64,000 nt of DNA from Bacteroidales bacterium UBA2287 (lineage in GTDB: Bacteria > Bacteroidota > Bacteroidia > Bacteroidales > Tenuifilaceae): NCBI GenBank assembly GCA_002345675.1, contig DDWL01000046.1:1-64000 (forward strand), in the 5' to 3' direction. Under the pieces are notes generated by a model that had not been told where the DNA came from, made no database searches, and was given only the letters and a program-made list of their open reading frames with translations. Positions 49,680 to 59,030 of this stretch are shown in pieces. A program made the translations under genes and the position numbers. Within the stretch, counting starts at the first letter, position 1. The number at the start of each line of letters is the position of its first letter.

Positions 49680-52478
49680 CTAAAGAAGTTCATGTTGTGG
49701 TTGTCGGTCAATTTTTTGTCCTCCTACCTTGCACTGAAGTCCGCAATACTTATTTTTTAGTTCACAATCGCACTTACGGAAAACCTTTCCAATAATTTCT
49801 TCTTGCTCCTGTGCATGCAGCTTACTTAAGCCAACAGCAGGGCTCCCGCTTGCAAGGCGCGATACGAGTTCAATGGGAACGTCAGAAAACTGATCGCGAA
49901 TAAAGTTCCAAGCCCCCATATTTTTTGGTTCCTCCTGTACCCAAAGCCATTTAATCGCATTTGGATAACCTTTCAAAATATTACTAATTTGCTTTGCTGG
50001 AAATGGGTATAGCTGTTCTATTCGAACGATTGCCAAATCGCGAGCTTCGAGCTCGTTTTTGCGTTGAAGTAAATCGTAGTAAATTTTTCCAGTACAAAAA
50101 ACCACTCGTAGTACCTTTTCATTATCAACATTGCCATCGTCAATAACCTCTTGAAAAGCAGTTCCCGTTTGCAATTCTTCTAAATTTGAAATGCAAAGAG
50201 GGTGACGCAGCAAACTTTTAGGTGTAAAAACCACAAGCGGCGTACGGAAATCCCTTTTCACCTGTCGGCGTAGGGCATGAAAAAAGTTTGCAGGAGTTGT
50301 AATATTTGCAACTTGCATATTATTGCGAGCTGCAAGCGTTAGAAAGCGCTCCATGCGTGCGCTCGAATGCTCAGGGCCCTGCCCTTCGAAACCGTGGGGA
50401 AGCAGCAATGTAAGCGCCGACCTTAATCCCCACTTATCCTCGGCAGAGCTAATGTACTGGTCGATTATTACCTGAGCCACATTATGAAAATCGCCAAACT
50501 GTGCCTCCCAAATGGTTAGTGTATTTGGCGTAGCCAATGAGTAACCGTAATCGAACCCCATTACGCCGTACTCCGAAAGGGGACTGTTAAATACGTGGAA
50601 TGGTGCCTGATTTTTCGAAATATTTTTAAGTGGACAATACTTCTCCTCGGAATTTTTTATTGAGTAAACCGAATGGCGGTGCGAAAAAGTACCCCGCTCC
50701 GAATCCTGTCCGCTTAGCCTTACAGGGTTTCCCTCGCTTACCAAAGTTCCGTAGGCAAGAAGTTCGGCTAAGGCCCAATCGACTCGCCCCGATTTAACCA
50801 ATTCGTTTCGTTCGTCAATAAGCTTTTCTAACTTTTTAAAGAATGTGTACTCTTTTGGTAAACTGCAAAGCGAAGAGGCAATGGTTGCAATGCTTTTTTT
50901 GGCGACTCCCGTTTTTGGCGAAACTTCAAAGTCTTCATTCTTCGAATATCGTAGGTTTTCCCAAATATCTGGTAAAAAAGGCTGAATTCGAAGCTTTTTC
51001 ATTGCTTTGGCAAGTTCGAACTTCACCTCCATTGTTTCATTGGTATCGACAATTGCTTGCTTTACGTATGTTTCGTCGATAATTTCTTCGGAAATTAACT
51101 TCGCCGAGTATAACTCGCGAACCGTTGGGTGACTGGCAATTGCATCGTAAAGTGTGGGTTGAGTAAAGCGTGGTTCGTCGCCCTCGTTATGCCCGTATCG
51201 GCGGTAGCCGAGAATGTCGATAAAAACGTCGGTATGAAAGGTTTGCCTGTATTCAACGGCCAGTTTTACTGTATGAATTAGCGCCTCGGGGTCGTCGGCA
51301 TTTACGTGAAAAATGGGCGCCTTGGTAACCTTAGCTATGTCGGTACAGTATGTGCTACTGCGAGCATCGAGGTAGTTAGTGGTAAAGCCAACCTGATTAT
51401 TTGTTACCAAATGAATGGTGCCGCCCGTTTTGTAGCCGTTTAGCTGCGACATTTGAATGGTTTCGTAAACAACACCCTGCGAGGCTATGGCCGCGTCGCC
51501 GTGAATAATAACAGGGATAATTCTTTTGAAATCGCTTTCGTAATAATTTTCGGCTAAGGCTCGCGATAATCCTGTCGCCACGGGGCTAACCGTTTCGAGG
51601 TGCGACGGATTTGGCACTAAGTTAAGCCTAACCTCTTTGCCGTTATGGGCTTTAACTGTGTTATTAAAACCTAAGTGATACTTTACATCGCCAAGGGCAC
51701 TATCCTCTTCGTAACCCTCGGCCATAAACTCGATAAAAATGCTCTCCCAGGGTTTCTGCATTACATTGGCCAAAACGTTTAGTCGGCCTCGATGCGCCAT
51801 TCCCACAACAAATTCCTCAACACCAAGGTCTGAGCCCTTTTCGATTAGGGCATCCATTGCTGGTATAAGGGCTTCAATTCCTTCGAGCGAAAAACGTTTT
51901 TGCCCAACAAACTTACGGTGTATAAACTGCTCGAAGCCAACAGCTAGGTTTATGTGAAAGAATATATGCTTTTTCTCCTCGTTAGAAAAGGAGGTTGAAT
52001 TTCTTGTCGATTCAATTCTACTACGAAGCCACTCCACTACTTCTGGGTCGCGAATGTACATATACTCAACGCCAATTGACTGGCAGTAAGTATCCTCTAA
52101 ATATGCAATAATATCTACTAGTTTGGCCTTTCCAAGGCCAATTTGATTCCCAGCTTCGAATTCCTTATTAAGATGAATATCGGATAGTCCAAAGTTAGCA
52201 AGTTCGAGCGTTGGGCTATACTTGCGGCGAGAGCGAACAGGATTGGTTTTGGTAAATAAGTGGCCTCGCTTACGGTAGGCTTCAATAAGCTTAATAACTT
52301 TAAATTCAATATTTAAATTCTCGTCAAAACCTTTACTGTAGTGCGAAAGGGCAAAATCGAACCCTTTAAAAAATTGCTTCCATTCCTCGTTAACCCCCGT
52401 TGGATTTGCGAGGTATTCACGGTAAAGACTATCGAGGGCTTGCGGGTCGATATTGCTAAGGTAACTATGCTTGTCCAT
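49680..52478 (-). CDS. odhA: 2-oxoglutarate dehydrogenase E1
   Basis: 932 residues, TPP-dependent decarboxylase of the TCA cycle. The N-terminus has the E2-contacting stretch (ALDSLYREYLANPTGVNEEW). The thiamine diphosphate fold shows GMAHRGRLNVLANV near 228, HGDAAIASQGVVYET near 325 and NNQVGFTT near 360. The transketolase-like part carries EAQFGDFHNVAQVIIDQ near 660 and GPEHSSARMERF. Length and order are normal for OdhA. The presence of OdhA and OdhB implies an oxidative TCA branch, notable beside the hcp cluster of anaerobes; E3 is not in the window. odhB lies downstream across a repeat array. Confidence 0.94.
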   Translation of the reverse strand: MDKHSYLSNIDPQALDSLYREYLANPTGVNEEWKQFFKGFDFALSHYSKGFDENLNIEFKVIKLIEAYRKRGHLFTKTNPVRSRRKYSPTLELANFGLSDIHLNKEFEAGNQIGLGKAKLVDIIAYLEDTYCQSIGVEYMYIRDPEVVEWLRSRIESTRNSTSFSNEEKKHIFFHINLAVGFEQFIHRKFVGQKRFSLEGIEALIPAMDALIEKGSDLGVEEFVVGMAHRGRLNVLANVMQKPWESIFIEFMAEGYEEDSALGDVKYHLGFNNTVKAHNGKEVRLNLVPNPSHLETVSPVATGLSRALAENYYESDFKRIIPVIIHGDAAIASQGVVYETIQMSQLNGYKTGGTIHLVTNNQVGFTTNYLDARSSTYCTDIAKVTKAPIFHVNADDPEALIHTVKLAVEYRQTFHTDVFIDILGYRRYGHNEGDEPRFTQPTLYDAIASHPTVRELYSAKLISEEIIDETYVKQAIVDTNETMEVKFELAKAMKKLRIQPFLPDIWENLRYSKNEDFEVSPKTGVAKKSIATIASSLCSLPKEYTFFKKLEKLIDERNELVKSGRVDWALAELLAYGTLVSEGNPVRLSGQDSERGTFSHRHSVYSIKNSEEKYCPLKNISKNQAPFHVFNSPLSEYGVMGFDYGYSLATPNTLTIWEAQFGDFHNVAQVIIDQYISSAEDKWGLRSALTLLLPHGFEGQGPEHSSARMERFLTLAARNNMQVANITTPANFFHALRRQVKRDFRTPLVVFTPKSLLRHPLCISNLEELQTGTAFQEVIDDGNVDNEKVLRVVFCTGKIYYDLLQRKNELEARDLAIVRIEQLYPFPAKQISNILKGYPNAIKWLWVQEEPKNMGAWNFIRDQFSDVPIELVSRLASGSPAVGLSKLHAQEQEEIIGKVFRKCDCELKNKYCGLQCKVGGQKIDRQPQHELL

Positions 52479-52840
52479 AACTTTATTATGCTTGGGCGCG
52501 GTAATTTTGTATAAAATACCAAATTATTACTTTTTTCACAGTTCAACAACAAAAAGAGGGTATTGTTTTGTAGAATGGCAGTTAAATAGTGGTTATTAGT
52601 CGATATTTCAAGTTTTTTTCGAAAAGTGAAGGAAGGTACAAGCCTATTCGATTAAAACTGCATAAGCAAAAAAAATATTTTCACCAATTCACCCTCACAT
52701 TTTCCCGTTTCGTCGACTTTTACTTTTAAAAAGAATTTGAACGCATTAGGTTTGTGTCGATATTTTAAGGCTGAATGTGGAACAAAATTTGTAAAAAGCA
52801 AATCGCTAAAAATCAAAAAATAAACCTAACAACAACCATT
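52479..52840. other. Divergent gap between odhA and a TonB receptor gene
   Basis: The 362 bases are AT-rich and hold no recognised gene, riboswitch or repeat. TTTTACTTTTAAAAAG at 52717-52732 could include a weak -7 box (TACTTTTA) for the receptor gene, about 110 bases before its ATG. Confidence 0.4.
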
Positions 52841-55228
52841 ATGAAACGCTTTTTCTTTTCAATTTTAGTTTTAGTTGCAACAAGCTTTTTTGCTAAAAGT
52901 GAAATTATAACCCAAACCATTCGTGGAACAGTAATCGACAAGCAAACCCGCGTAACATTGCCTGGGGCAAACGTTGTGATTACCAGTTCCGATCCAGTTC
53001 GAGGAACCACAACTAACGAAAACGGAAACTTTCGATTGGACAATGTTGAGGTGGGAAGGGTTAGCCTAAAGTTCACATTTATTGGATACCAAGACGTTGT
53101 AATGAACAACATAAGCCTGCAGTCGGGCAAGGAGCTGGTGCTTAACATTTACATGGACGAGCTGGTAATGGCTGTTGAGGAAGTAGTTATTACACATACT
53201 GCCGACAAAACCTCGTCGCTCAACCGAATGGCAACCGTAAGTTCCCGTGGTTTTACCGTTGAGGAAACTGAACGCTACGCTGGAAGTCGAAACGATCCTG
53301 CCCGTATGGCAGCCAATTTTGCTGGAGTTGTTGGAGTCGACGATTCGCGAAACGATATCATTATCCGTGGCAACTCCCCCATGGGATTGCTTTGGCGACT
53401 CGATGGTGTTGATATTCCAAACCCTAACCACTGGGGAATGTCAGGTACTACGGGTGGTCCAGTAAGCATGCTAAACAATACTTTGCTCGAAAATTCCGAT
53501 TTCTATACAGGAGCATTTCCTGCGGAATATGGGAACGCAATTTCGGGAGTTTTCGATTTAAGAATGCGGAATGGGAATAACGAGCAATTCGAATTTCTTG
53601 GGCAAATGGGGTTCAATGGCATTGAGCTTGGCGCCGAGGGACCAATATCCCGCAAGAATGGATCATCGTTTCTGATTAACTATCGATACTCGTTCATGGG
53701 TATTTTTTCTGCATTAGGAATGGATTTTGGAACGATTGGGGTTCCTTACTACCAAGATCTTTCATTCAAACTAAATTTTCCCAACACCAAGTTTGGCCAT
53801 ATTTCCATTTTTGGACTTGGAGGATTGAGCGATATTCAGATATGGAACAGCCTAAAGGATTCAAGTCAAGTTAACTTCTACACAGATGAAGGTACCGATA
53901 TTACAAATGGCACCGACATGGGAGTTGTAGGACTTTCGTCGCATTACACGTTCAGCCCCAACACATACCTTAAGGTTACCTTCGCAGCCATGGGACAGAA
54001 CATGTACACCGATGTGGATACATTAAGCAAGGAGATGGAAAAATTTCGTTTCTACGAAACCAACATGATTGATAATCGGCTTTCGGCATCGGCAATACTA
54101 AACCATAGGCTCAACTCAAGTAATACCATTAAAGGCGGATTTACCACCAAAATGCTACTAAGCAATTTCCACGATAAGGTTTGGCGCAAGGAGTTTGATG
54201 AGTATAGGAGCCAAATCGATTTTAATGGAACTACTTGGCTTATACAGCCATACGTTCAATGGCAGTATCGTCCAACTGACAGGTTGACCTTTAATTCTGG
54301 TTTGCACTACAATCTTTTCACTTTCAACAATAGCCAATCGATTGAGCCACGCTTTGGAGTTCGGTATGGAGTATCTCCACGACATTCAATTAACTTTGGA
54401 TACGGCCTACACAGCCAGATTTCGCCACTATTTACCTACTTTTTCCAGAAAGCAAATACCGATGGAACTTACTTTAAAACAAATCCCAATTTGGGCTTAA
54501 CCAAAAGCCATCAACTTGTTGTAGGTTACGATTTTCGGATCAACGGATTTTCACGAGTTAAACTTGAAACTTACTACCAAAATATTTTCGATGCACCTGT
54601 TGATGCAGTTGAAAGCAACTCCTATTCAATGCTTAACAATGGGGCAAGTTTTACATTTGCCATGTCAGAATACCTTGCAAACAAAGGAACAGGTGAAAAT
54701 TATGGAATTGAGATTACCCTTGAACATTTCCTTAATAAAGGACTTTACTTCCTGGTTACAACTTCGCTTTTCGAATCGAAATATACAGGGAGCAACGGCA
54801 AAGAGTTTAATACTGCATTTAACAACAACTACGTTGTAAATGGCTTATTTGGTAAGGAGTTTATTCTTGGAAAAAGCAATCCAAAGGCAAAACGTTCGCT
54901 CTCCATCGACCTTAAAACTATGTTTGCTGGAGGCAAACGAAATACACCATGGACAGCCGTATTAAATCCAGCAACCCAGGAATATGAACAGCAGTGGGAT
55001 TACAATAAAGCATTCAGCGTAAAGCTAGCCGATTATAACAAAACCGATCTTAAAATCACCTATAGATCGAACAAAAGGGGCGTAACCCAAGAGTGGGGCA
55101 TTGAAATAACAAACCTAATGAATAATGATAATATTCAGGGCGAAAGTTTCAATAAGTACACTGGAAAATCAGAGAAGGTATTGCAAACCCCAATGATGAT
55201 TATTCCACAGTGGAGAATAATTTTTTAG
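52841..55228 (+). CDS. TonB-dependent outer-membrane receptor
   Basis: The start is set at ATG 52841, opening the signal peptide MKRFFFSILVLVATSFFA; the frame from 52775 has no leader. The 795-residue protein has a carboxypeptidase-regulatory-like domain (IRGTVIDKQTRVTLPGANVV), a plug (NDPARMAANFAGVVGVDDSR, then IIIRGNSPMGLLWRLDGV) and a barrel ending in Phe (QWRIIF). The plug pattern, with the WRLDGVDIPNPNHW phrase, is of the kind seen in receptors without a SusD partner. No riboswitch or regulator is adjacent, so the substrate is unknown. Confidence 0.85.
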   Translation: MKRFFFSILVLVATSFFAKSEIITQTIRGTVIDKQTRVTLPGANVVITSSDPVRGTTTNENGNFRLDNVEVGRVSLKFTFIGYQDVVMNNISLQSGKELVLNIYMDELVMAVEEVVITHTADKTSSLNRMATVSSRGFTVEETERYAGSRNDPARMAANFAGVVGVDDSRNDIIIRGNSPMGLLWRLDGVDIPNPNHWGMSGTTGGPVSMLNNTLLENSDFYTGAFPAEYGNAISGVFDLRMRNGNNEQFEFLGQMGFNGIELGAEGPISRKNGSSFLINYRYSFMGIFSALGMDFGTIGVPYYQDLSFKLNFPNTKFGHISIFGLGGLSDIQIWNSLKDSSQVNFYTDEGTDITNGTDMGVVGLSSHYTFSPNTYLKVTFAAMGQNMYTDVDTLSKEMEKFRFYETNMIDNRLSASAILNHRLNSSNTIKGGFTTKMLLSNFHDKVWRKEFDEYRSQIDFNGTTWLIQPYVQWQYRPTDRLTFNSGLHYNLFTFNNSQSIEPRFGVRYGVSPRHSINFGYGLHSQISPLFTYFFQKANTDGTYFKTNPNLGLTKSHQLVVGYDFRINGFSRVKLETYYQNIFDAPVDAVESNSYSMLNNGASFTFAMSEYLANKGTGENYGIEITLEHFLNKGLYFLVTTSLFESKYTGSNGKEFNTAFNNNYVVNGLFGKEFILGKSNPKAKRSLSIDLKTMFAGGKRNTPWTAVLNPATQEYEQQWDYNKAFSVKLADYNKTDLKITYRSNKRGVTQEWGIEITNLMNNDNIQGESFNKYTGKSEKVLQTPMMIIPQWRIIF

Positions 55229-55288
55229 GTTGAATTGAACGCGGAAAACACGGATTTTAAAAGATTCTCGCTGAGGATAAAAAAAACA

Positions 55289-55448
55289 TGAGGCTGTCTT
55301 ATTTGTTACAAAAGTTTAACCACAAAGTGCACTAAGGTTTTACACGAAGGTCACAAAGAGTTGTATATGTGCGTTGTCTTTGTGTTTCTTTGTTCTTTGT
55401 TTTTTCTTTGTGGTCTTTGTGGTTAATTTTTCTTTTAAAACAGCCTCA
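55289..55448. mobile_element. MITE-like element with terminal inverted repeats
   Basis: TGAGGCTGT (55289-55297) matches ACAGCCTCA (55440-55448) inverted, and TTAACCACAAAG (55316-55327) matches CTTTGTGGTTAA (55415-55426) inverted, so both ends carry the same two-part arm. There is no transposase. Clear target-site duplications are not seen. The inside is made of CACAAAG/CTTTGTG words. Confidence 0.55.
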
Positions 55449-55506
55449 TAAAGACAAAAAAAATCGTGGTCATCTGTTAAATCAGTGTCATCAGTGTTCT
55501 AAAAAT

Positions 55507-56079
55507 ATGCAAATGAAAATTACAATCCTAAACGGCGACTTAAACCCCACAACCAACAGCTTTTCGAGAAAAGTTGAGGCGTATGTGGAAGAATTACGAA
55601 AATCGAATCGGGTCGATTTGTTTACCCTTGCCCAAATGGACCTACACTACTGCACTGGTTGCTGGAGTTGCTGGTGGAAAACCCCTGGCGAGTGCGCCAT
55701 TAACGACGATGCCGAAATTATTTTTCGCTCGGTTATTAATTCCGATTTGGTAATCTTTGCCTCGCCACTTATTGCAGGGTTTCCAAGTTCGGCACTGAAG
55801 AAAATAATGGACAGGCTAATTGTTCTGCTTCATCCTTACATTGAAATTGTAAATGGCGAATGCCATCACCGCAAGCGCTACGAAAAGTACCCAAACCTTG
55901 GGCTAATACTCGAAAAAGAGCCCGATACCGATGATGAGGATATTAAACTCGTTAAGGATATCTTCGACCGATTAGCCATAAATTTCCACAGTAAATTGGT
56001 TTTTGTAAAGATGATTGATGAGGTTACTAAACTTGATTTTGTTATAATGGAAGAGGTTCGCAATGACGAAAAAATTTGA
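55507..56079 (+). CDS. Flavodoxin-fold NAD(P)H-dependent reductase with Cys motif
   Basis: The start is taken at ATG 55507 (MQMKITILNGDLNP) or two codons later; the longer frame runs through repeat DNA. About 191 residues. The FMN-phosphate loop LNGDLNPTTNSFS replaces the usual NGSPR type, and HYCTGCWSCWWKTPGEC holds a CxxCxxC pattern, as in iron-sulfur flavoprotein-like reductases. AP-type loop FASPLIAGFPSSALK fits flavin binding. It probably reduces quinones or other electron acceptors in the cytoplasm; the partner is unknown. A second flavodoxin-fold gene follows after a composite hairpin element. Confidence 0.72.
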   Translation: MQMKITILNGDLNPTTNSFSRKVEAYVEELRKSNRVDLFTLAQMDLHYCTGCWSCWWKTPGECAINDDAEIIFRSVINSDLVIFASPLIAGFPSSALKKIMDRLIVLLHPYIEIVNGECHHRKRYEKYPNLGLILEKEPDTDDEDIKLVKDIFDRLAINFHSKLVFVKMIDEVTKLDFVIMEEVRNDEKI

Positions 56080-56105
56080 GTTAACATATGAAAGATAAAT
56101 TTAAC

Positions 56106-56222
56106 AAACCCAGAGGGTTTGAATGTTTATAGAAATATAAATAGATAAGGCATTCGACCCCAGCTGGGGTCGTATAAAATCTAATAGCTATTTTTCTATA
56201 AATATTTGATGCCGCTGGCATC
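56106..56222. repeat. Composite hairpin element with three GC stems
   Basis: AAACCC-AGA-GGGTTT (56106-56120), the perfect palindrome CGACCCCAGCTGGGGTCG (56155-56172) and GATGCC-GCT-GGCATC (56208-56222) are spaced by AT-rich arms that are themselves partly complementary (TTTATAGAAATA against TATTTTTCTATAAA). Same plan as the element at 7501. Confidence 0.7.
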
Positions 56223-56316
56223 ATTAATTAAAACAAAATGCCTTTTTCAATTAGATTTCCACAACTTAATCAGCGTATATCGGCTTAATCCGTGTAATCA
56301 GCGTTCTATAAAAATC

Positions 56317-56982
56317 ATGAAAATGAAACTTACTATAATTAACGGCTCGCCCCGTAACAAAAAAAGCAACTCCAAAATTCTTATTGAAAAGTTTTTGGAA
56401 GGCTACGGCAAAATCGAATCTTCAAATATTGAAATACACTACCTTGCCAACATTCATAAAATGGATGAGCATGCAAAAGCATTCGCCCAAGCCGATACGG
56501 TTCTACTAATTTTTCCGCTTTATACCGACTGTATGCCAGGAATTGTAAAGGAATTTATCGAGGCAATTGCAGCTAATAAGTATGGTAATAAAAAGCGGTT
56601 TGGCTTTATTGTTCAGTCGGGCTTTCCCGAATCGATTCACTCAGTTTACGTTGAAAAATACCTCGAAAAGTTATCTTTACGAATGCAGTGCGAGTACATT
56701 GGAACGGTTATTAAAGGAGGTGTTGAGGGCATTCAAATTATGCCAAACTATATGACTAGCAAACTTTTTACTAACTTTACCAACCTTGGCGAGCACTTTG
56801 CAAAAACGGGATGTTTTAACGAAGAAATAGTCGAAAAACTTCGAACTCCCTATAAAATGTCGAAAGCCAATTTATTTGGATTTAAATTGATGAGCAAAAC
56901 TGGCTTAACCAATTTTTACTGGAACTCGAACCTAAAAAAGCATAATGCCTTCGAAAACAGGTTTGCAGCACCTTATAAATAA
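56317..56982 (+). CDS. Flavodoxin-fold NAD(P)H-dependent oxidoreductase
   Basis: The start is moved to ATG 56317 (MKMKLTIINGSPRNKKSNSK), where the FMN-binding loop INGSPR begins the fold; the longer frame is repeat-derived. About 221 residues. TVLLIFPLYTDCMPGIVKEF is the second flavin loop, and the C-terminal part is longer than in simple FMN reductases. It stops only five bases before the LytS-type kinase gene, so the three genes 56317-58777 form one transcript. That links a flavin reductase with a LytS/LytTR sensor pair. Substrate unknown. Confidence 0.75.
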   Translation: MKMKLTIINGSPRNKKSNSKILIEKFLEGYGKIESSNIEIHYLANIHKMDEHAKAFAQADTVLLIFPLYTDCMPGIVKEFIEAIAANKYGNKKRFGFIVQSGFPESIHSVYVEKYLEKLSLRMQCEYIGTVIKGGVEGIQIMPNYMTSKLFTNFTNLGEHFAKTGCFNEEIVEKLRTPYKMSKANLFGFKLMSKTGLTNFYWNSNLKKHNAFENRFAAPYK

Positions 56983-56987
56983 CCAAT

Positions 56988-58022
56988 ATGCCTCAAAATT
57001 ATAAATTTGACATTGGCGATAAATGGGGAATGATAATTGGCATTCCACTAGTTGCAATACTTGCTCCCATTGCCTTTGGTCACTATTTTGGCGAAATGAA
57101 TAAGGAAACAATGTTTGCCATTTCTTCGTCGGTAACAACCACTCTTTTAATGTGGCTTGGCGTTAGGGCAATAGTTGTTTTCCTGTGGAAAAAGTACCCT
57201 TGGGTTAAAAACCCCTTTAAGCATTTGTTTATCGAAATTATAGCAATTACAGCATATACAGCACTTATCGGTTTTCTTTTGTTTGTATTTTATAGTTTTA
57301 TTGGTATTGAAACCGATTTTGAAGAGGGACTTGCTCCAAATGCGTTCTTCACGCTTCTAATCACATTTTTCATTACTTCAATTCACGAAGGGGTTTTCTT
57401 TTACCAGCAATGGAAAACCTGGCACTCGCGCTCCGAAAAGTTAGAGGAAGAAAACATACGAAGCCAATACGAAACGCTTAAAAGTCAAATAAATCCACAT
57501 TTTCTATTTAACAATCTGAATACGCTAGCAAGTTTAATAGAAGAGAATCCGAAGGTTGCTGTCGACTACGTTAACCGCACAGCCGACTACTATCGCAAAA
57601 TACTAAACTTACGAGGACAAGAAATAATAACCATTTCGGAGGAACTTGAGCTGGTTAACGATTACTTTTTTCTTCAAAAGAAACGCTTTGGCGATAATTT
57701 GAGCATTAGCATTAACATTCCCGAGGCAATTTTAACAACTTTTGCTGCACCGCTTACCCTTCAAATGCTCGTCGAAAACGCCATTAAGCACAATATTATT
57801 TCAGCCGAAATGCCATTAAGCATTGAATTAACAGCCGAAAACGGCTCATATATTCAGGTGAAAAACAACCTTCAAAAGCGAGCCGAAAGCGCTCCCTCGT
57901 CGAAATTGGGGTTGAAAAACATTACAGAGCGTTACAACTATTTATCGCCCAGCAAGGTTGAAATAATCATAACATCGTTTAACTTTACTGTTTCAGTGCC
58001 AATTTTAATGCTGAATAAATGA
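56988..58022 (+). CDS. LytS-type membrane histidine kinase
   Basis: 344 residues with four membrane helices in the first 140 (about 12-32, 42-62, 75-98 and 112-132). The His_kinase domain follows, with ETLKSQINPHFLFNNLNTLA (phosphoacceptor His near 173) and an ATPase part with LVENAIKHNI. There is no recognised outer sensor domain, so the signal is probably sensed in the membrane. Its stop overlaps the start of the LytTR regulator by four bases (ATGA). It is coupled upstream to a flavodoxin-fold oxidoreductase. Confidence 0.88.
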   Translation: MPQNYKFDIGDKWGMIIGIPLVAILAPIAFGHYFGEMNKETMFAISSSVTTTLLMWLGVRAIVVFLWKKYPWVKNPFKHLFIEIIAITAYTALIGFLLFVFYSFIGIETDFEEGLAPNAFFTLLITFFITSIHEGVFFYQQWKTWHSRSEKLEEENIRSQYETLKSQINPHFLFNNLNTLASLIEENPKVAVDYVNRTADYYRKILNLRGQEIITISEELELVNDYFFLQKKRFGDNLSISINIPEAILTTFAAPLTLQMLVENAIKHNIISAEMPLSIELTAENGSYIQVKNNLQKRAESAPSSKLGLKNITERYNYLSPSKVEIIITSFNFTVSVPILMLNK

Positions 58023-58777
58023 GAGTATTAATTGTTGAAGACGAAATTGCTGCCGCAAATAGGCTACGTAAAATGGTTGCCGAGGTGGCTTCCGACGCTC
58101 AAATTCTCGATGTTACCGACAGCATTAGCAGCACCGTAAAATGGTTAAAAACTAACCCTAGCCCCGATTTAATTCTTCTCGATATTCACTTAGCCGATGG
58201 GCCTAGTTTTAAAATATTCGAAGAAATTGAAGTTTCGGCACCTGTAATATTTACCACAGCATTCGACCAGTATGCCATTCAGGCCTTTAAGGTAAACAGC
58301 ATCGATTACCTTTTAAAACCCATAAAAAAAGAGGAGTTAGAACAAAGTTTTGCCAAATTTAGAGGGCTTTTTGGTGGTAAAATTCTTCCAAACTATAACG
58401 AGCTGCTTAAAGCAATAGCTGAACAAACCAAACCCCAGTACCGTCAGCGCTTTTTGGTAAACTATGCCGATAAGTTACGCGCAATTGAAGTGCCCGAAAT
58501 TGCCTACTTTATGGCGCACGAAAAGGGCGTTTTTTTAACAACCCACGAAGGGAAAAGCTATGCTGTCGACTTAACCCTCGAAAAGTTGGAGAACGACCTC
58601 GACCCCTCAACATTTTTTCACATAAACCGCAAGTTTATAATTTGCATAAAAGCCATTGGCGCAATGCATACGTACTCAAAATCGCGAGTAAAACTCGACC
58701 TAAAACCCGATGCCAAAACCGAAGTAATTGTAAGTTCGGAGAGAGCCGGAGAGTTTAAGAGGTGGCTGGATAGGTGA
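58019..58777 (+). CDS. LytTR-family response regulator
   Basis: 252 residues. A receiver has the acidic pair in LIVEDEIAAA, phosphoacceptor in DLILLDIHLADGP near residue 57, and SIDYLLKPIKKEEL with the conserved Lys. The C-terminal LytTR DNA-binding domain (about 145-250) carries FLVNYADKLRAIEVPEIAYF and FFHINRKFIICIKAI. All key residues are present. Partner of the kinase with which it overlaps. Targets unknown; the flavodoxin-fold gene upstream belongs to the same unit. Confidence 0.9.
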   Translation: MRVLIVEDEIAAANRLRKMVAEVASDAQILDVTDSISSTVKWLKTNPSPDLILLDIHLADGPSFKIFEEIEVSAPVIFTTAFDQYAIQAFKVNSIDYLLKPIKKEELEQSFAKFRGLFGGKILPNYNELLKAIAEQTKPQYRQRFLVNYADKLRAIEVPEIAYFMAHEKGVFLTTHEGKSYAVDLTLEKLENDLDPSTFFHINRKFIICIKAIGAMHTYSKSRVKLDLKPDAKTEVIVSSERAGEFKRWLDR

Positions 58778-58875
58778 TTTCAGTTATCGGTTCTCAGTTA
58801 TCGGTTGTCAGTTATCGGTTGTCCCTGCCTGCGTGTCGCAGTCAGGCAGGGGTTATCGGTTGTCGGTTATCTTCG
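58778..58875. repeat. GTTATCG heptad array with CCCTGCCTG hairpin
   Basis: GTTATCG/GTTGTCA units repeat at seven-base spacing (58786-58821). CCCTGCCTG (58823-58831) and CAGGCAGGG (58843-58851) form a nine-base stem in the middle, and further heptads follow to 58870. Confidence 0.8.
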
Positions 58876-59030
58876 AAGTAACAGTTATAACAATTGTTTG
58901 TCTAACGCTTAATGTGAACGGCATTTTACTTTCAAAAAATTTTAGGCAACATTTAAGAAGTTAAATTGTTGAAGCAAAAAAGATTTTCGATGGCATATCC
59001 TTAATTAAAATCAAACTAAAAGCATACAAA

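Noticed and set aside
49367..49683. Three overlapping plus-strand frames of 67-96 codons rich in Ser/Val/Leu/Cys
   Set aside because: They are readings of the seven-base array in three frames, which returns the same short peptide phrases each time; not genes.
55369..55506. N-terminal membrane extension of the first flavodoxin-fold protein
   Set aside because: The 46 extra codons are read from the MITE-like repeat; the flavin-binding fold starts at ATG 55507 or 55513.
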